From positions 14,870,001 through 14,930,593 of the forward strand of contig NC_092563.1 in NCBI RefSeq assembly GCF_037975245.1: a stretch of 60,593 nucleotides of DNA, given 5' to 3'. The DNA comes from Apostichopus japonicus (lineage: Eukaryota > Echinodermata > Holothuroidea > Aspidochirotida > Stichopodidae). Within the stretch, counting starts at the first letter, position 1. Each line of letters starts with the position of its first letter. Below the pieces are notes generated by a model. That model was given only the letters and a program-made list of their open reading frames with translations, made no database searches and was not told the DNA's origin. The position numbers and the translations under genes were made by a program. Shown in pieces: positions 49,058 through 60,570 of the stretch.

Positions 49058-50204
49058 TACTCATAACATAAATCTAAGATTCATCTTGATCGATTGAACT
49101 GTTCTTTCAATTCAGTTTATCGCAATGCTGGAAGTATTTCAGACCCCCTCCCATCTAATCATAAGAATTGCCGACAATCATCGTAAAAGTCACTTTTGTC
49201 GTCGGCTTTGTGGAAGATTTAGGGGATTCAAAAACATAAAAATATTTTGCAATTTAAAACTATATAGCAGTTAGAAATAACGTATGCGATCTCTCCCTCA
49301 ATATTTCAAGAGTTTTAACCTTCTCTTCAAACAAAAAGATAACATCGATATTTTTTTAAAGCTTTGATTTGGTATCGTGTGAACGACAAGACTGGAAAAT
49401 ATATTCGTTTAAATCTATCAAAAAAATAGCGGTTTAGCTATATGTTGATTGATTTTGGACAGAATTTTAGTCTTTATACATGTTAAAGTCCAAGAAACAT
49501 TGTTTTAATAATCGGATGGAGCCACTATACTTACCCATTATAATAAATAATATTTGGGGAAAAAAATGGAAATTTAAAATAACTTGTGCAAAATTGGATC
49601 ATGAAGAATATGCATTTTATGGTCTTTTTTGATAATAATACTCGATATGTATTGAGGGACAAATTAGTCGATTTATTTTCAGGTGTATGAACTTTTAGAA
49701 TTCAATTAACAAGCTTCGTAGATCATAATATCTATAACACACAATAATATGCCTTTCGTTGTTTTATTTTTTATTTTGTATGTTGTTGCTCCAATTCAGT
49801 TGGTATATATAAACTATTTGTCGGTATTCCTGTCTTGGTTATTTAGGGATTGTAATCTCTATGCCAGCTGTTTGCACTTGACGAAAATAGACCCCTCATT
49901 GTTTGCAATAAAAATAATCCACACTTCACCCCCTCTCCCTTTCCACTCTCTCCTACTACCCACGGCCCTTCCCCCCCATCATTTCCAAATATCCCCTCCC
50001 CCACTCCCTTCCCCACCCTTGCCAACATTTTCCCACTTTTCCACCGTAAAGTAGAAACGTTTTTTCCCCGTCATTCTCGGCGAATTAGTTAAGATTGTCT
50101 CGTCACTAACCATGCATAATCGGTAACGCAATTGTCGCAAAACTAATTTTGCCAGTATATCCCTGCGTTCCCCTGCTTCTCTTATGCCGTTCCTCAACCA
50201 TGAC
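49058..50204. other. Non-coding sequence
   Basis: Pyrimidine-rich tract at about 49925-50040; otherwise A+T-rich. No gene was recognised. Confidence 0.35.
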
Positions 50205-50268
50205 CTTATTTCCATAGGCGTACGAGGCGGGGGGGCAGGGGGGCAGACTGCCCCCCAAATTTCCAGAG

Positions 50269-50396
50269 GACAAGAAATTCGGGCAAAAGTCCTGAAAAAT
50301 TCGGGCAGTCTAAGAGGAGAAAAAAAAAAAAATATATATATATATTTTTTTTTAGGCTGCCCGAATTTTTCAGGACTTTTGCCCGAATTTCTTGTC
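50269..50396. repeat. Perfect 40-bp inverted repeat with A/T loop
   Basis: The arms 50269-50308 (GACAAGAAATTCGGGCAAAA...) and 50357-50396 are exact complements over 40 bp. They are separated by 48 nt made largely of an A run, (TA)n and a T run. The loop itself is nearly self-complementary. Confidence 0.95.
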
Positions 50397-50591
50397 ATCT
50401 GGAATATAAATATGCAGTAGCTTGCCCGAATCTTTTTCAAATTTTTGCCCGACAATTCCATGATTTTCTTTATTCAGCATCATTATGCCCGAATATATCC
50501 GTGTAACACCACCGTAAGCGCAGTTCATCTGGGCTACCACGCTTTTTGCAAGATCAATTTTTTTTCTAACTAGTCAATTGTTTACCTGGAC

Positions 50592-51242
50592 CAAGGGCGG
50601 CGGAACCGGGGGGGCACAGGGGCACGTGCCCCCCCCACTTTTCCTCAGGTTAAAAATGTGCCTTTTTTTCTATATAAAAATTGAGGTGCCTCAAGTTAGC
50701 AAGAGGCCAGGGAACCATAATGAACACTCGGGAAGGGCCGTTTCCGGCCATCTGAGGGGTTTGTAAAACCAAAAATTTTTATAGTACGCTCCGCGCCAAC
50801 CGATGGTGGCGCTCCGCTCAGATAGTCGTGCATACGACTTTGCAAATCCTGGCCAAGCCCGTGACTTTTAATGAATTTCTGTGGGTCAAACTTAAAACTA
50901 TTTCGAATGGAAAATTTGTTAAGATATTAACAAGAAAAAAACCAGTCTAATTCGGAAGATTCCTATACATTAGCAACTAGCATGATTTCACCTCATTTTG
51001 TCTCAAGAGAAAACTTGTTCCTTGTTTCCCAATTTGCGTATTGGATATTGCAGTGCTAGTATGCATATTTTCCTTTAGGGGGGGGGGGGGCGTTGATGGA
51101 GTGATGTGTATACACAAATAAGATAATACAATAAGAGTTATAAAGGGTACTAAATATAGGGCTGCATCAGTCCAATCGAATTTCTGCAAAGTGCCCTTAG
51201 ATGTAGGTGCCCCCCAGATTAAAAGTGCTTCCGCCGCCCTTG
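50592..51242. mobile_element. Second hAT-like element nested in the first
   Basis: The ends are CAAGGGCGGCGGAA and TTCCGCCGCCCTTG (perfect 14-bp terminal repeats), with GGGGGGCAC/GTGCCCCCC just inside both ends. Flanks are ACCTGGAC (50584-50591) and ACCTGGAT (51243-51250), 7/8 identical. It carries the module GCCGTTTCCGGC...CCAACCGATGGTGGCGCTCC (about 50736-50815), which is also present in the outer element at about 51650-51735. It has no coding capacity. Confidence 0.82.
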
Positions 51243-51814
51243 ACCTGGATATCCCCAACATGAGTGTATATAGAAGAAACATTTTCTTTTTCATGGATGG
51301 TGGGGGGGGGGTGCCTACAAGCATAGAAGTACGGGTTTATCATATTCTTTGTTATATTTTATACTTTTTTGTAAGACAAATTGCAGTCTCACCCGACACA
51401 GCGACATTATCCCGCTTACGTGTCGTTGAACAATGTATGTTTTTCTGGAGGTAGCTGAGTACTGTGTTAAAATAATAAATAAGGTAACTAAATAGGAGCT
51501 TAAAAAATATACTGTCCCATTTTCCCCTTCAAAGTGATGTTACCATTTTTTCTTCTTCTAATATACCAAATTTTTGAGGAAGTGTCAATTTCTAAAACGT
51601 GAGATTATAAAATAAAGAATGTTTAGATGCAACTTGCAAGGCCTCAGAAGTGCCGTTTCCGGCAATCTGAGAGGCATTGTGTGCCCAAAATTTTCTTGTA
51701 CGCTACGCGCCAACCGATGGTGGCGCTCCGCTTTGATAGTGTCACGGGAACTTTCGGGCACAAAAAGTTCTGCCCCCCCAAACTGAAATGGTCCCGTACG
51801 CCTATGCTTATTTC

Positions 51815-53993
51815 TACAATGTGCTCCCCCACCCCACCCCCCTCTCACACACAAAACAAATAATAATAATAAAACATTTCGGACAATTTAAGAGAAACGT
51901 TTGCTAAACATTTATGGAAATACGTTTCTTATAATTTCAAGCCTGCGTGCATTTCTAGTATGCTTTCACTAATGCACGCATGTCTTATACACTTTACAAT
52001 ACAATAACAATTTTCATGAAGACACATTTATCGCCCATGCATGCAATCTCTCCCTCCATAGAAAACAAATTGTAACGTGAGCACCTCAAGGCTATAAAAT
52101 ATATAAACATATATATCTATATATTTATGGCCACAAGAAAAGACCTTGTACATGAAATCAATTTAACTAGATTGAAAAACAATAAATTGTGACTCGTGTT
52201 TTTAATTCTGTCTAGTTTAATCATTTAATAAGCAAATTTTAATGAATGATCTTATCTTTAATTGTGTTAGATATCTCCAATTTCTTGCTGGAAGTGTTTC
52301 CCCGGTTTATTTTAATTACTCTGTTTACGTGTTATGCTTAGTCGGAATATAGATGTACATCATTGACATAATGAAAAGGGACACGTGATGAAAGAAATTG
52401 TCTCAACTTGAATGCAGAGACAAAAAGAAAAAGAGCTTTCAAGCGTTCAAGCTTCCAATGGTGAATGGTTGACTATGAGCTCAACTGCACAGCCTTAGTG
52501 ACGTAGTATCAACCGATTCTGGGCACAAGTCAGTATCTCACTGCAGGTGTTATCAAGAAGCAATTAACTCATTTTCTCTATGTATACATAACACCCAAAG
52601 TAACAGTTTTATGTTAGCACCATCACGTTGCGTTTGCTATGTTTTATTATAATAATTATTATTATTATTACTAATATTAATATTGTTATTACTATAGGCT
52701 ACTCGGTAAGGGGTCATATTATATAGTTAGGATCAGGTATACCCAGTTTTAAGAGCCTAATCTCCCGGTGGCATAGAATAATAAAATAAAAAATTAGCCA
52801 CAACGTTTGCTGGAATGTTTTGGCATGAGGTAAAAGTAAGGTAAAAGTATAATTATCTCCAAATGATATGTTTTATTGCGAAGATAAGAGAAAAACACAA
52901 TGAATTTCACTTTGATGTAATTTTATTAGCTTGTATCCGGTAATATACAATGCGATTGACATAGCAACACGTCAGTTGACAAAAAAACAAACGGTTACGT
53001 CATTTCTATATACAAAAGATATCTATAAATAGATTTCTTTGTCAATTCTATTATGATCTAGTTTGAACTAAATGAGCATTCTATGGATATTTTGATTTAC
53101 AAGATATATGAAGCAATAACAAGAAGGGATTTTAAAAGCAAATTTCACGACATCGTCAAACACAACCAACTGCTCGAGTAGGCCTTATTTTTCCATCAGT
53201 TCATATTTGTCAGTATATATCTTCTCTTCCTTACTTGCAATCTTATTTTTCAGGAAAAAATATGGCAGTCAAGATTAAGAAAATGTCACTTGTATTTAGT
53301 TTTTCTTCCAAAGTAAGTAGAACCAGAAGACAACTGAGTGTCACGTGACGTTGATTTTATATTTTCTTTATGACAACAGAGTGTGTTTTAATAGTGACTT
53401 CATAGCTTATTGGCACCTCCGACAAACTGCAGTTGAGCCTTGTTACGCCGTACGATTTAGACGATCTGACGTGGTAATTAATTAGTCATTACGGCCGTGA
53501 TCTCAATAGCAGAGTGTTAATATCTGTTAGCTCCCACCTATGTATGCAATTTGTGTTTTGTCTTTTTCCTTTTTCATGAGTGGGTTCAAGAGTGAGCTGC
53601 AGTGCATTGGGCCCTTCACTCTAACTTCACTGTACTTTACGCAAAGCCGTAAAGTGCAATATTATAATATCAGAATAGGATCTGGGATTGCCAAGGGCAG
53701 TTCATTTGTCAATTATAAAAAGAAAGACAAAAGTACAGTCGATAAGTGTAATAAGACGGGCTAAGACAAAGGTATATGTTGGTTCTCGTGTTACTCATCC
53801 AGGTATTCATGTAAAAGCAGTGACCGGCAGCTGTGATCCGTTGGAGGCTTAAACGGCCGGAACAAACCCTTCGAAGCCCCTGCAAGGCATTAGGGACCCT
53901 GGTTCAATGAACCGCCTATTGTTGCGTTTATGCCTTTGTTTTTTATTATTATTTCATTAACCGTATTGTACATTAAGTCAACTGAACTTCAAC

Positions 53994-54027
<34 letters not shown>

Positions 54028-54480
54028 AAAACTCAAATAATATTTTACTGTACTTGTTCGCAGACAACTATAGTCTCAACACCTAAGCACAATACTTGTA
54101 GTGATTCAAGTCTCAGTAGTTATATGTGTACTCGAATGCCCTTCTGGATATGTAATCTTAGTGATTCACGTCTCTTCAGGATTTGTAATCTTATTTGTTC
54201 TCGCTCTCGGAACGTTTAGGAATACCTTGTATATATGCTAGTACCGTATAGTTTAAGTACGCGTACTTACCCCTTAGAGTATTGTGTTTTTACTCACATT
54301 TATAGGAATTCATATATTGTACTCATATACTCATGCTGTTGTATTTTTACTAAAAGTCTGCCAAACAAACAACCTGTACAACACTGCACATTTTATACAC
54401 GCAATGAAAACAACATACACTGCATGTGGTTTTCATGCCAACCTTTTACATTTGAACCCTCACTAACTTTATTGAAAAAA
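51815..54480. other. Non-coding sequence
   Basis: Trinucleotide (TTA)n at about 52650-52675 and (AT)n at 54000-54024. No genes or bounded transposons were recognised. Confidence 0.4.
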
Positions 54481-54950
54481 GGAAAAAGAAATAAGGGCAA
54501 GCAATGAGTGTGTTCAAATATTATAGGCAACGTATTTTTTGAGTCGAATTAAGTTTGAAGCCGGTATGCAAGGCACGTTTATGCAGGGGCGACTAATTTA
54601 TGGAGGGCCAAAAGGGCAAAAAAGAACCTGACGTAATTGATGCATGAGAACCACACGTCCAGTATCATCGCACGAATAATAATCGTAAGAAGGTTCACTG
54701 GCTGAAGCAATCCATAAAAGAAAAAGAAATAAGGACAAGCCATGATTGTTTGATATAGGCAACGTATATTTCTTGGGTCGAATGAAGTTTGACGACGGTA
54801 TGCACGGCACGTTTATTCAGGGGCGACTGATATATGGAGGGCGAAAAAGGACAAAAAAGAAATGAACATTGCTGCATGAGAACCTATCGCCCAGTAGCAT
54901 CGAACGAATAAATTTCGCATGAAGATTCAATGGCTGAAGCAATCCATAAT
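54481..54950. repeat. Two-copy tandem duplication (about 235 bp)
   Basis: Both copies begin AAAAAGAAATAAGG and share TATAGGCAACGTAT, GCACGTTTAT, CAGGGGCGACT, TATGGAGGGC, TGCATGAGAACC and GGCTGAAGCAATCCATAA. They differ at many single bases. No coding function was recognised. Confidence 0.92.
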
Positions 54951-56110
54951 TCCATAAATATATGAATATTACATGAATTTGTCAGAGTGGTACAATATTA
55001 TAACCCACGGAAAATGCAGCTTTAAAAACAGCATATCTATAATGTGGGAACAAAGTGTTAATTTATCACGCATTGGAAGCATATAAACACGATGAGCACA
55101 CATGTTCCATGATGATTTATATTTCTAATAAAGGAGCTATAAACCCCACCCATGCATGATAACGCTACCGTATATAACAGAGAGGCTTACAAATAGATTC
55201 AAATGCTTGGAGATCGTTTGACAAGACAATGCCCTTGCCTAAACCGTCATAAACTAATCATATTCACGTTCACACACGTTCTCTTGCAACCATCTCACGC
55301 GACCAACATCTATGCGCTACCTTGATGTAGCGTGAGCGCCTCTCCATCTCGACTCTTTCTGCAGGTTTATAATTAATTTCTCTCGGTCATCATCTAGTCT
55401 GGATAACCTCTCTCCTTTTCCTCTTTCCCGAATTACCCCGAAATCCAAACTTAAATTTAGAATATCCCAAAGCATTGCAGATGCCTCGCCATGTGTCGGA
55501 TATACCACCCTCTTGCTTGCCTCGTCTCTTTGTAATTTCCGCTTTGGATGACCGCTCGACGTACATTATAGCTCCTGCCACGCGTGAAGTTAACGTCCCT
55601 AACTACGACCTTCCCGTCATGCATCTATCCCGATTTCTTATCAACATCAGCAGGTGCATTTATTTTTGTGTATTTGTCTCCGAATTGATGTTATTGGAGG
55701 CTGCAGATGTATAAGGTATATAATTCTTCTGGAAACTTCCGATGGAAGATGAAACTGTATTTTTTTTTTCTGTTTCTGAACAGACCTTTCGTCCCCATCC
55801 CCACTCACATGCGATACATTAAGCTCACGTCGTCATGTAATACTATTATCATTTCATTATTAGCACCGGCATGCTGCTTTTGTACGTTCAAACATTTATT
55901 ATATATAACTGCTGTTTATATCTAAACGATGTTTGCCAAAACTTGTGTTCATGAAAGAACGAATTTGTTATAAAGTGCGTTGTCACATGTTTATGAACAT
56001 ATATGAATATAAATCCAAAGGTTTATTACATATGAATGTTATTATTTCGTGATAACTGTTCTTTTAAAGTTTGATGTAAAATGTTTGATTTTTCATAAAC
56101 CCACACATAT
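54951..56110. other. Non-coding sequence
   Basis: No gene or repeat with clear boundaries was recognised. Confidence 0.35.
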
Positions 56111-56121
56111 ACATGAATCAG

Positions 56122-56358
56122 CGAAAAACGTAAGTACCACATCTTGGGAACTATATTCTTCTGCGATCATCTGAAACTAAAAAAAAAACGTGAGTAGCAC
56201 ATCTCCGGTATTATGTTTCTGCTATCATCTAAAACAGCGAAAACGTAAGAAGCGCATCTCGGGAACTATTTTCTTGTTCTCATATCTGAAACAGCGAAAT
56301 CGTGAGTAGCATATCTCGGGTATTATATTTCTGCTATTATCTGAAACAGCGAATACGT
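56122..56358. repeat. Four-copy tandem repeat, about 58-60 bp
   Basis: Units follow the pattern CAGCGAAAACGTAAGTA, GCACATCTCGGGAACTAT, ATTTCTGCTATCATCTGAAA with point changes. They alternate between a 'GTAAG...GGGAACTAT' and a 'GTGAGTAGC...GGGTATTAT' version, suggesting that the expansion unit was a dimer. Confidence 0.85.
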
Positions 56359-58190
56359 CCATTTTCTACCTTGTCTGGCTTTTCTAATTCTCTACCTTTC
56401 AAACATTATAACAAAATAAATCTTTCTTCCGATGTGAATTCAGCGAGAACAATAAATAGAAGAAGGTTAAATTCATTAACCTTTCAATATTTTTCCCTGC
56501 CATGTTTGCTATCGTATCTTATATAAAGAAAAGCTAAATTAAAGTTCTATTTATATCCATGTGATGTGTAAATATATCTACATGCGAAACCAAACATTGA
56601 GCAGTATCTCATACGCATGGCGATTCGAAGCCAGTCTGACATATTTGATATCATATTCATCCGTTCATTCTATATACCAATAAATGCAAATGATTTAGTT
56701 ACGACTACAGACCAATCACTTTGGAATCTCGTAGTTCGATATTATACTAAATATAAGAGAATTTTTCTTTTCTTTTTTTTCTTTTTTCTTTTCATAAATA
56801 AATGTCGATTTGCTTAGCGGCAAGTTGCAAGGCCAATTTAGATTCAGAGTCCTCCAATTAGATTTAAACGGCTAAGTTGATCGTATAGGAATGTTAGACG
56901 CTATATATAGGCTCACCTTTTTGTATAATATCCAAGGCGCACGCTCTACCAGTCTGCACGGTATCGGTTGACTAGTAGAAGCATCTCGGCAGTACAAATA
57001 ATCAAAGGAATATGTATGAACGGGATATTAAGGATAGTGATAGAGTCATGGTGGTGGAGGGAATCAGGGTACCCGTGCCCCCCCCCCCCCACCCGCCCCA
57101 CAGATTTTGATTAACTATCATTATTAATTTGATCATCCTGACAAATAAATAAATAATGAGTAGAAAACTCACTACATAATAACTTTTAACCAAGTCTCAA
57201 AAAACAATCAGAGGGAGGGGGGTTGGGGTGGGAATGTTTAGTTAGACAGAACCTTCGATGTTCAGGTCGGGGCTACGGGGACAGTTACGTCACTAGGGGA
57301 TTTGACCCCCCTAATCTCCACCCCGCCCCCTCAGCTGATCTGTCTTTAAGAAGGGATGCGAGCAGGTGACATGGAGCTCATAATTAAAAGTCAGTCTCAT
57401 GTGCTTGCCAACAGACTAATCTATATTCAGCCATGTGATATGTTGCAGCCCATTCGTAGTACTGTTGTATCATATATTTATACGCTATCATGTGGCAGCA
57501 TGGGTGGGTGGGGTGGGGGAGGGGGTTAGTTCATAAATTGTATACCACTAAACACCAGGATTAAAGGAAAGTATCATTGACAATTACAATAACGACAACA
57601 TATTTTATAACATATTTAAAACATAAAGAAAACATGCAACGATAGAGGTATAACTATAAAAAAAAAAATATGAAAAAATGGTTCACGGGCTAGGCCGCGT
57701 GTTGCAATCTTGATAGTGTGGAAGTTTACTTCATGTGACAAAAGAAATAGTTTAGGGATGATGTAAATAGACGGCACAGCCATACCCTATACCTTTGTAC
57801 CCTACAAAATATGTAGGGAGAGTAAGAGAAGATGTACAACACCGGGCGCGGGGGGGGGGGGGGTGGGGTGACAGTTCGACCGTCTTACAGCCGGACTAGA
57901 GTGTTCACGGTAGCAGAAGTAGAGGGGTGTATATTATTAGTATCCAAGAGGTTACATCATATTAACCAGTATAGTGGCGACATGTGCACTACCTATATGC
58001 CAACCAACTACGTAAAGACCAATATAGTTGCTCTAGTGTAACTAAACAGTTTTAGAGAGTTCAATTCGCTAATGGTACAGTGAACGTAATGATTATAGAA
58101 ATAACCATATGTATTTTAACGTTTCAAGTGGTTTGTTTTCCCTAGTAATCCTTCGAAAACTAGATGTTTCTATTTACCACGTTGCAAAAT
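56359..58190. other. Non-coding sequence
   Basis: A poly-C run lies at about 57080, a G-rich tract at about 57505 and a poly-G run at about 57851. No coding signal was recognised. Confidence 0.4.
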
Positions 58191-58197
58191 GAGTTAT

Positions 58198-58420
58198 TAC
58201 ATTAATTATTTTATGCATATAATTCGGTGTTAAAATGAATTCAGTTATACAATATACCTATACTACATTAATTATTTGATGCATATAATTCGGTGTTGAA
58301 ATGAATTCAGTTACGGGAATGTCAGTTATACAATATACCTATACTACATTAATTATTTGATGCATATAATTCGGTGTTGAAATGAATTCAGTTACGGGAA
58401 TGTCAGTTATACAATATACC
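58198..58420. repeat. Three-copy tandem repeat, about 68-84 bp
   Basis: Units contain ACATTAATTATTTGATGCAT, ATAATTCGGTGTTGAAATGA, ATTCAGTTA and ATACAATATACC. The second and third copies carry an extra CGGGAATGTCAGTT segment missing from the first, and are otherwise almost identical. Confidence 0.95.
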
Positions 58421-58604
58421 AACGAATGCAGTGACATAATATCAGTTCAATAAGACAGCGATTTACATGTCTTAATATTCCACATAAAATATATTCTATC
58501 AGTATTATATATTTAAATATTTTTTTCAGTAATTTTTACAAGACTTTATATTTCTTCTATTATGCATATATAAGCCGCGCCTTCTTTTATTAACATGCAG
58601 AAAA

Positions 58605-58692
58605 TATTATTATTATTATTATTATTTATATGTAAATATAATATAACATATAATACATATAATAATGATAATAATAATAATAATAATAATCA
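58605..58692. repeat. (ATT)n ... (AAT)n inverted microsatellite pair
   Basis: An (ATT)n run is followed about 45 bp later by an (AAT)n run, forming an imperfect palindrome. No attached retroelement end was recognised. Confidence 0.85.
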
Positions 58693-59039
58693 TGACATAC
58701 CCTCTTTAATGACAAATTGTCTCTCTCTCTTTCCATCTCTCTTTCTGTCGAAGAGGAGGCGAAAGAAAGTTCCTTACAAATGCATGATTTCATGCACTTA
58801 TTATTATCCGATATCATTAACATTCTAATTAGCCTATACGTGTCATACGTGCTTGCTTGTTGCAGTCCACAGTCGTTGGTTCTTATGTGACTTTTCTTGA
58901 AGAAAAAAAGTAGCGATGCATTTACAATATCGTATAACCACCAAGTTATCCACATCCTCGCTCACAAATATCCATATGAAATGTACTTGTATATATGTGT
59001 ATGTGTGTATGTATGTGCATATGAAATGTACTTGTTTTT

Positions 59040-59099
59040 TCCTTTACACATACACACTTACTGCACACGCACACACGCTCATATATATACCAAGACTTG

Positions 59100-59144
<45 letters not shown>

Positions 59145-59185
59145 CGTGTGCGTGTGCAGTAAGTGTGTGTGTGTAAAGGAAATGA
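59040..59185. repeat. Palindrome around (TA)n with ACAC/GTGT arms
   Basis: The left arm reads TTTCCTTTACACATACACAC, then TTACTGCACACGCACACAC. The right arm is its complement, ending AAGTGTGTGTGTGTAAAGGA. The centre is a (TA)n run. CATATGAAATGTACTTGT also occurs twice just upstream (58974 and 59019). Confidence 0.85.
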
Positions 59186-60191
59186 ACTTGTTTGTAAGGA
59201 TGAAGTCGAAGGAAAATTGGTGTTCTTGTCTTCATGGAAATTCACTTTTCCATCGAAAATACCCTTAAAATGAACTGTGATAATACTGTAATTTAACTGC
59301 CATAATCACTCAGTTTTCCACTGACACTCTCGCTTTCAAATATCCATGAAAAGGTTCTTGTTAGTGAAGGATATATGGGTAAGAAGTGTGTTCTCTTTTG
59401 CTGTGGAATGCACTTTCTTATAGGACATATCCTCACAAGGAAGCCTAACCCACCTCTGTCCGCTCTTCCTCCATCCACCCCACTCCCTCTCTACCCCACT
59501 CTGCCGTATATATCCGTGTCTCCTTCCAATCCTCTTATATCTACTACATAAACATGATCACAATTGACCTCTTTTGACCTTAAACTGATAATTTCGTGAC
59601 GAAAAAGAAACATCTTCGGGCATATATGTTTAATAAGCACTGATGTAAGATTCTAGCCGTGAGGCATTCTATCAACATTTTTTTTCCGAAGTAACAGTCT
59701 GGTGTAACTTTACGAAAAGATCTACATAACGAAACTTGGGGGGAAGAAAACGGAGCGCGGTCACACCAAGAGAAGGGCAGGTGTTTAGAATATCTGGAAG
59801 CTATGATCCCTGATACCAACAGTAAAAGAGCAAAGTTTAAAAAAACGAATTATAGTTTCGGGCTAAAAATCAACTTTCAAGATGTAATCAGATAATATTA
59901 TTTTTGAGAAAATGGAGTAAACGTAAAAACATAAAAAAACATCAAGAAGATTCTCTGGAAAAGTGTTTAGGTGGGAACAGGTTGTGAGTACTAGAGACGG
60001 CTTCGTGTTCTGTTCACTTTTATTCCCGCAACATGATAGTGGCGATGTGTCACAAGAGGAGGGAAGGGGAGGATGTACCGGGAAGACATGAGGAAAGGTG
60101 ACAATTTCAGGCTGCCTCTTTCATATCAATTGACAGAGTAATGTGAGGCCAATTTTTATTCAACCTGTTTTGCTACATTTTTCGTGGATCC

Positions 60192-60192
<1 letters not shown>

Positions 60193-60278
<86 letters not shown>

Positions 60279-60279
60279 A
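60193..60279. repeat. (TA)n microsatellite
   Basis: A nearly pure TA run, with TTTA and AAATA interruptions, directly upstream of the ribozyme-bearing segment. A second short (TA)n lies at about 60411-60429 inside that segment. Confidence 0.97.
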
Positions 60280-60330
60280 TAGTTGGTTGGTTGGCGTCTA
60301 TCTTGGCGCAGAGTGCTCTATGTCCAGATC

Positions 60331-60374
60331 GTTGTCTGACGATCGCTAAAACGCGTGAAACTCCGAGTTACAAC
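60331..60374 (+). ncRNA. Hammerhead ribozyme motif, copy A
   Basis: Order of parts: stem I strand GTTGT (60331-60335), core CTGACGA (60336-60342), stem II TCGCTAAAACGCGT, core GAAA (60357-60360), short stem III ACTCCGAGT (60360-60368), cleavage nucleotide T (60369), stem I strand ACAAC (60370-60374). All invariant CUGANGA and GAAA residues are present. Stem I pairs five of five. Stem II is weakened here to three pairs. This is the minimal type I layout known from Penelope-like elements. Confidence 0.72.
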
Positions 60375-60526
60375 TACTAGTGTTCCACAGTCTCAACTAG
60401 TATCAACATTATATATATATATATATATAGAGTAGGTTGGCGTCTATCTTGGCGCAGAGTGCTCTATGTCCATTGGACAGAGCGGAATATATGTTGATAC
60501 TAGATGAGACTAGTGGAACACTAGTA

Positions 60527-60570
60527 GTTGTAACTCGGAGTTTCACGCTTTGTAGCGATCTTCAGACAAC
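60527..60570 (-). ncRNA. Hammerhead ribozyme motif, copy B (intact stem II)
   Basis: On the minus strand: GTTGT (60566-60570), CTGAAGA (60559-60565), stem II CGCT-ACAA-AGCG flanked by T residues, GAAA (60541-60544), ACTCCGAGT stem III, T cleavage site (60532), ACAAC (60527-60531). The layout and length (44 nt) are the same as copy A, with a better stem II of four pairs. The core differs from copy A only at position 7 (A versus C), which is the one freely variable core position in hammerheads. Confidence 0.8.

Larger units (their letters stand above)
50213..51806. mobile_element. hAT-like non-autonomous transposon with perfect 8-bp target duplication
   Basis: The ends are CATAGGCGTACG and its exact complement CGTACGCCTATG. 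Both sides are flanked by CTTATTTC (50205-50212 and 51807-51814). An exact 8-bp duplication plus short terminal repeats starting CA is the hAT signature. The interior lacks a transposase and contains a second, nested element (50592-51242) and a 40-bp perfect hairpin. Without the insert it would be about 0.94 kb. Confidence 0.88.

Noticed and set aside
52640-52690. Another LINE tail at (TTA)n
   Set aside because: No GCGCxTTATAAG motif or ORF2 C-terminus lies next to the microsatellite.
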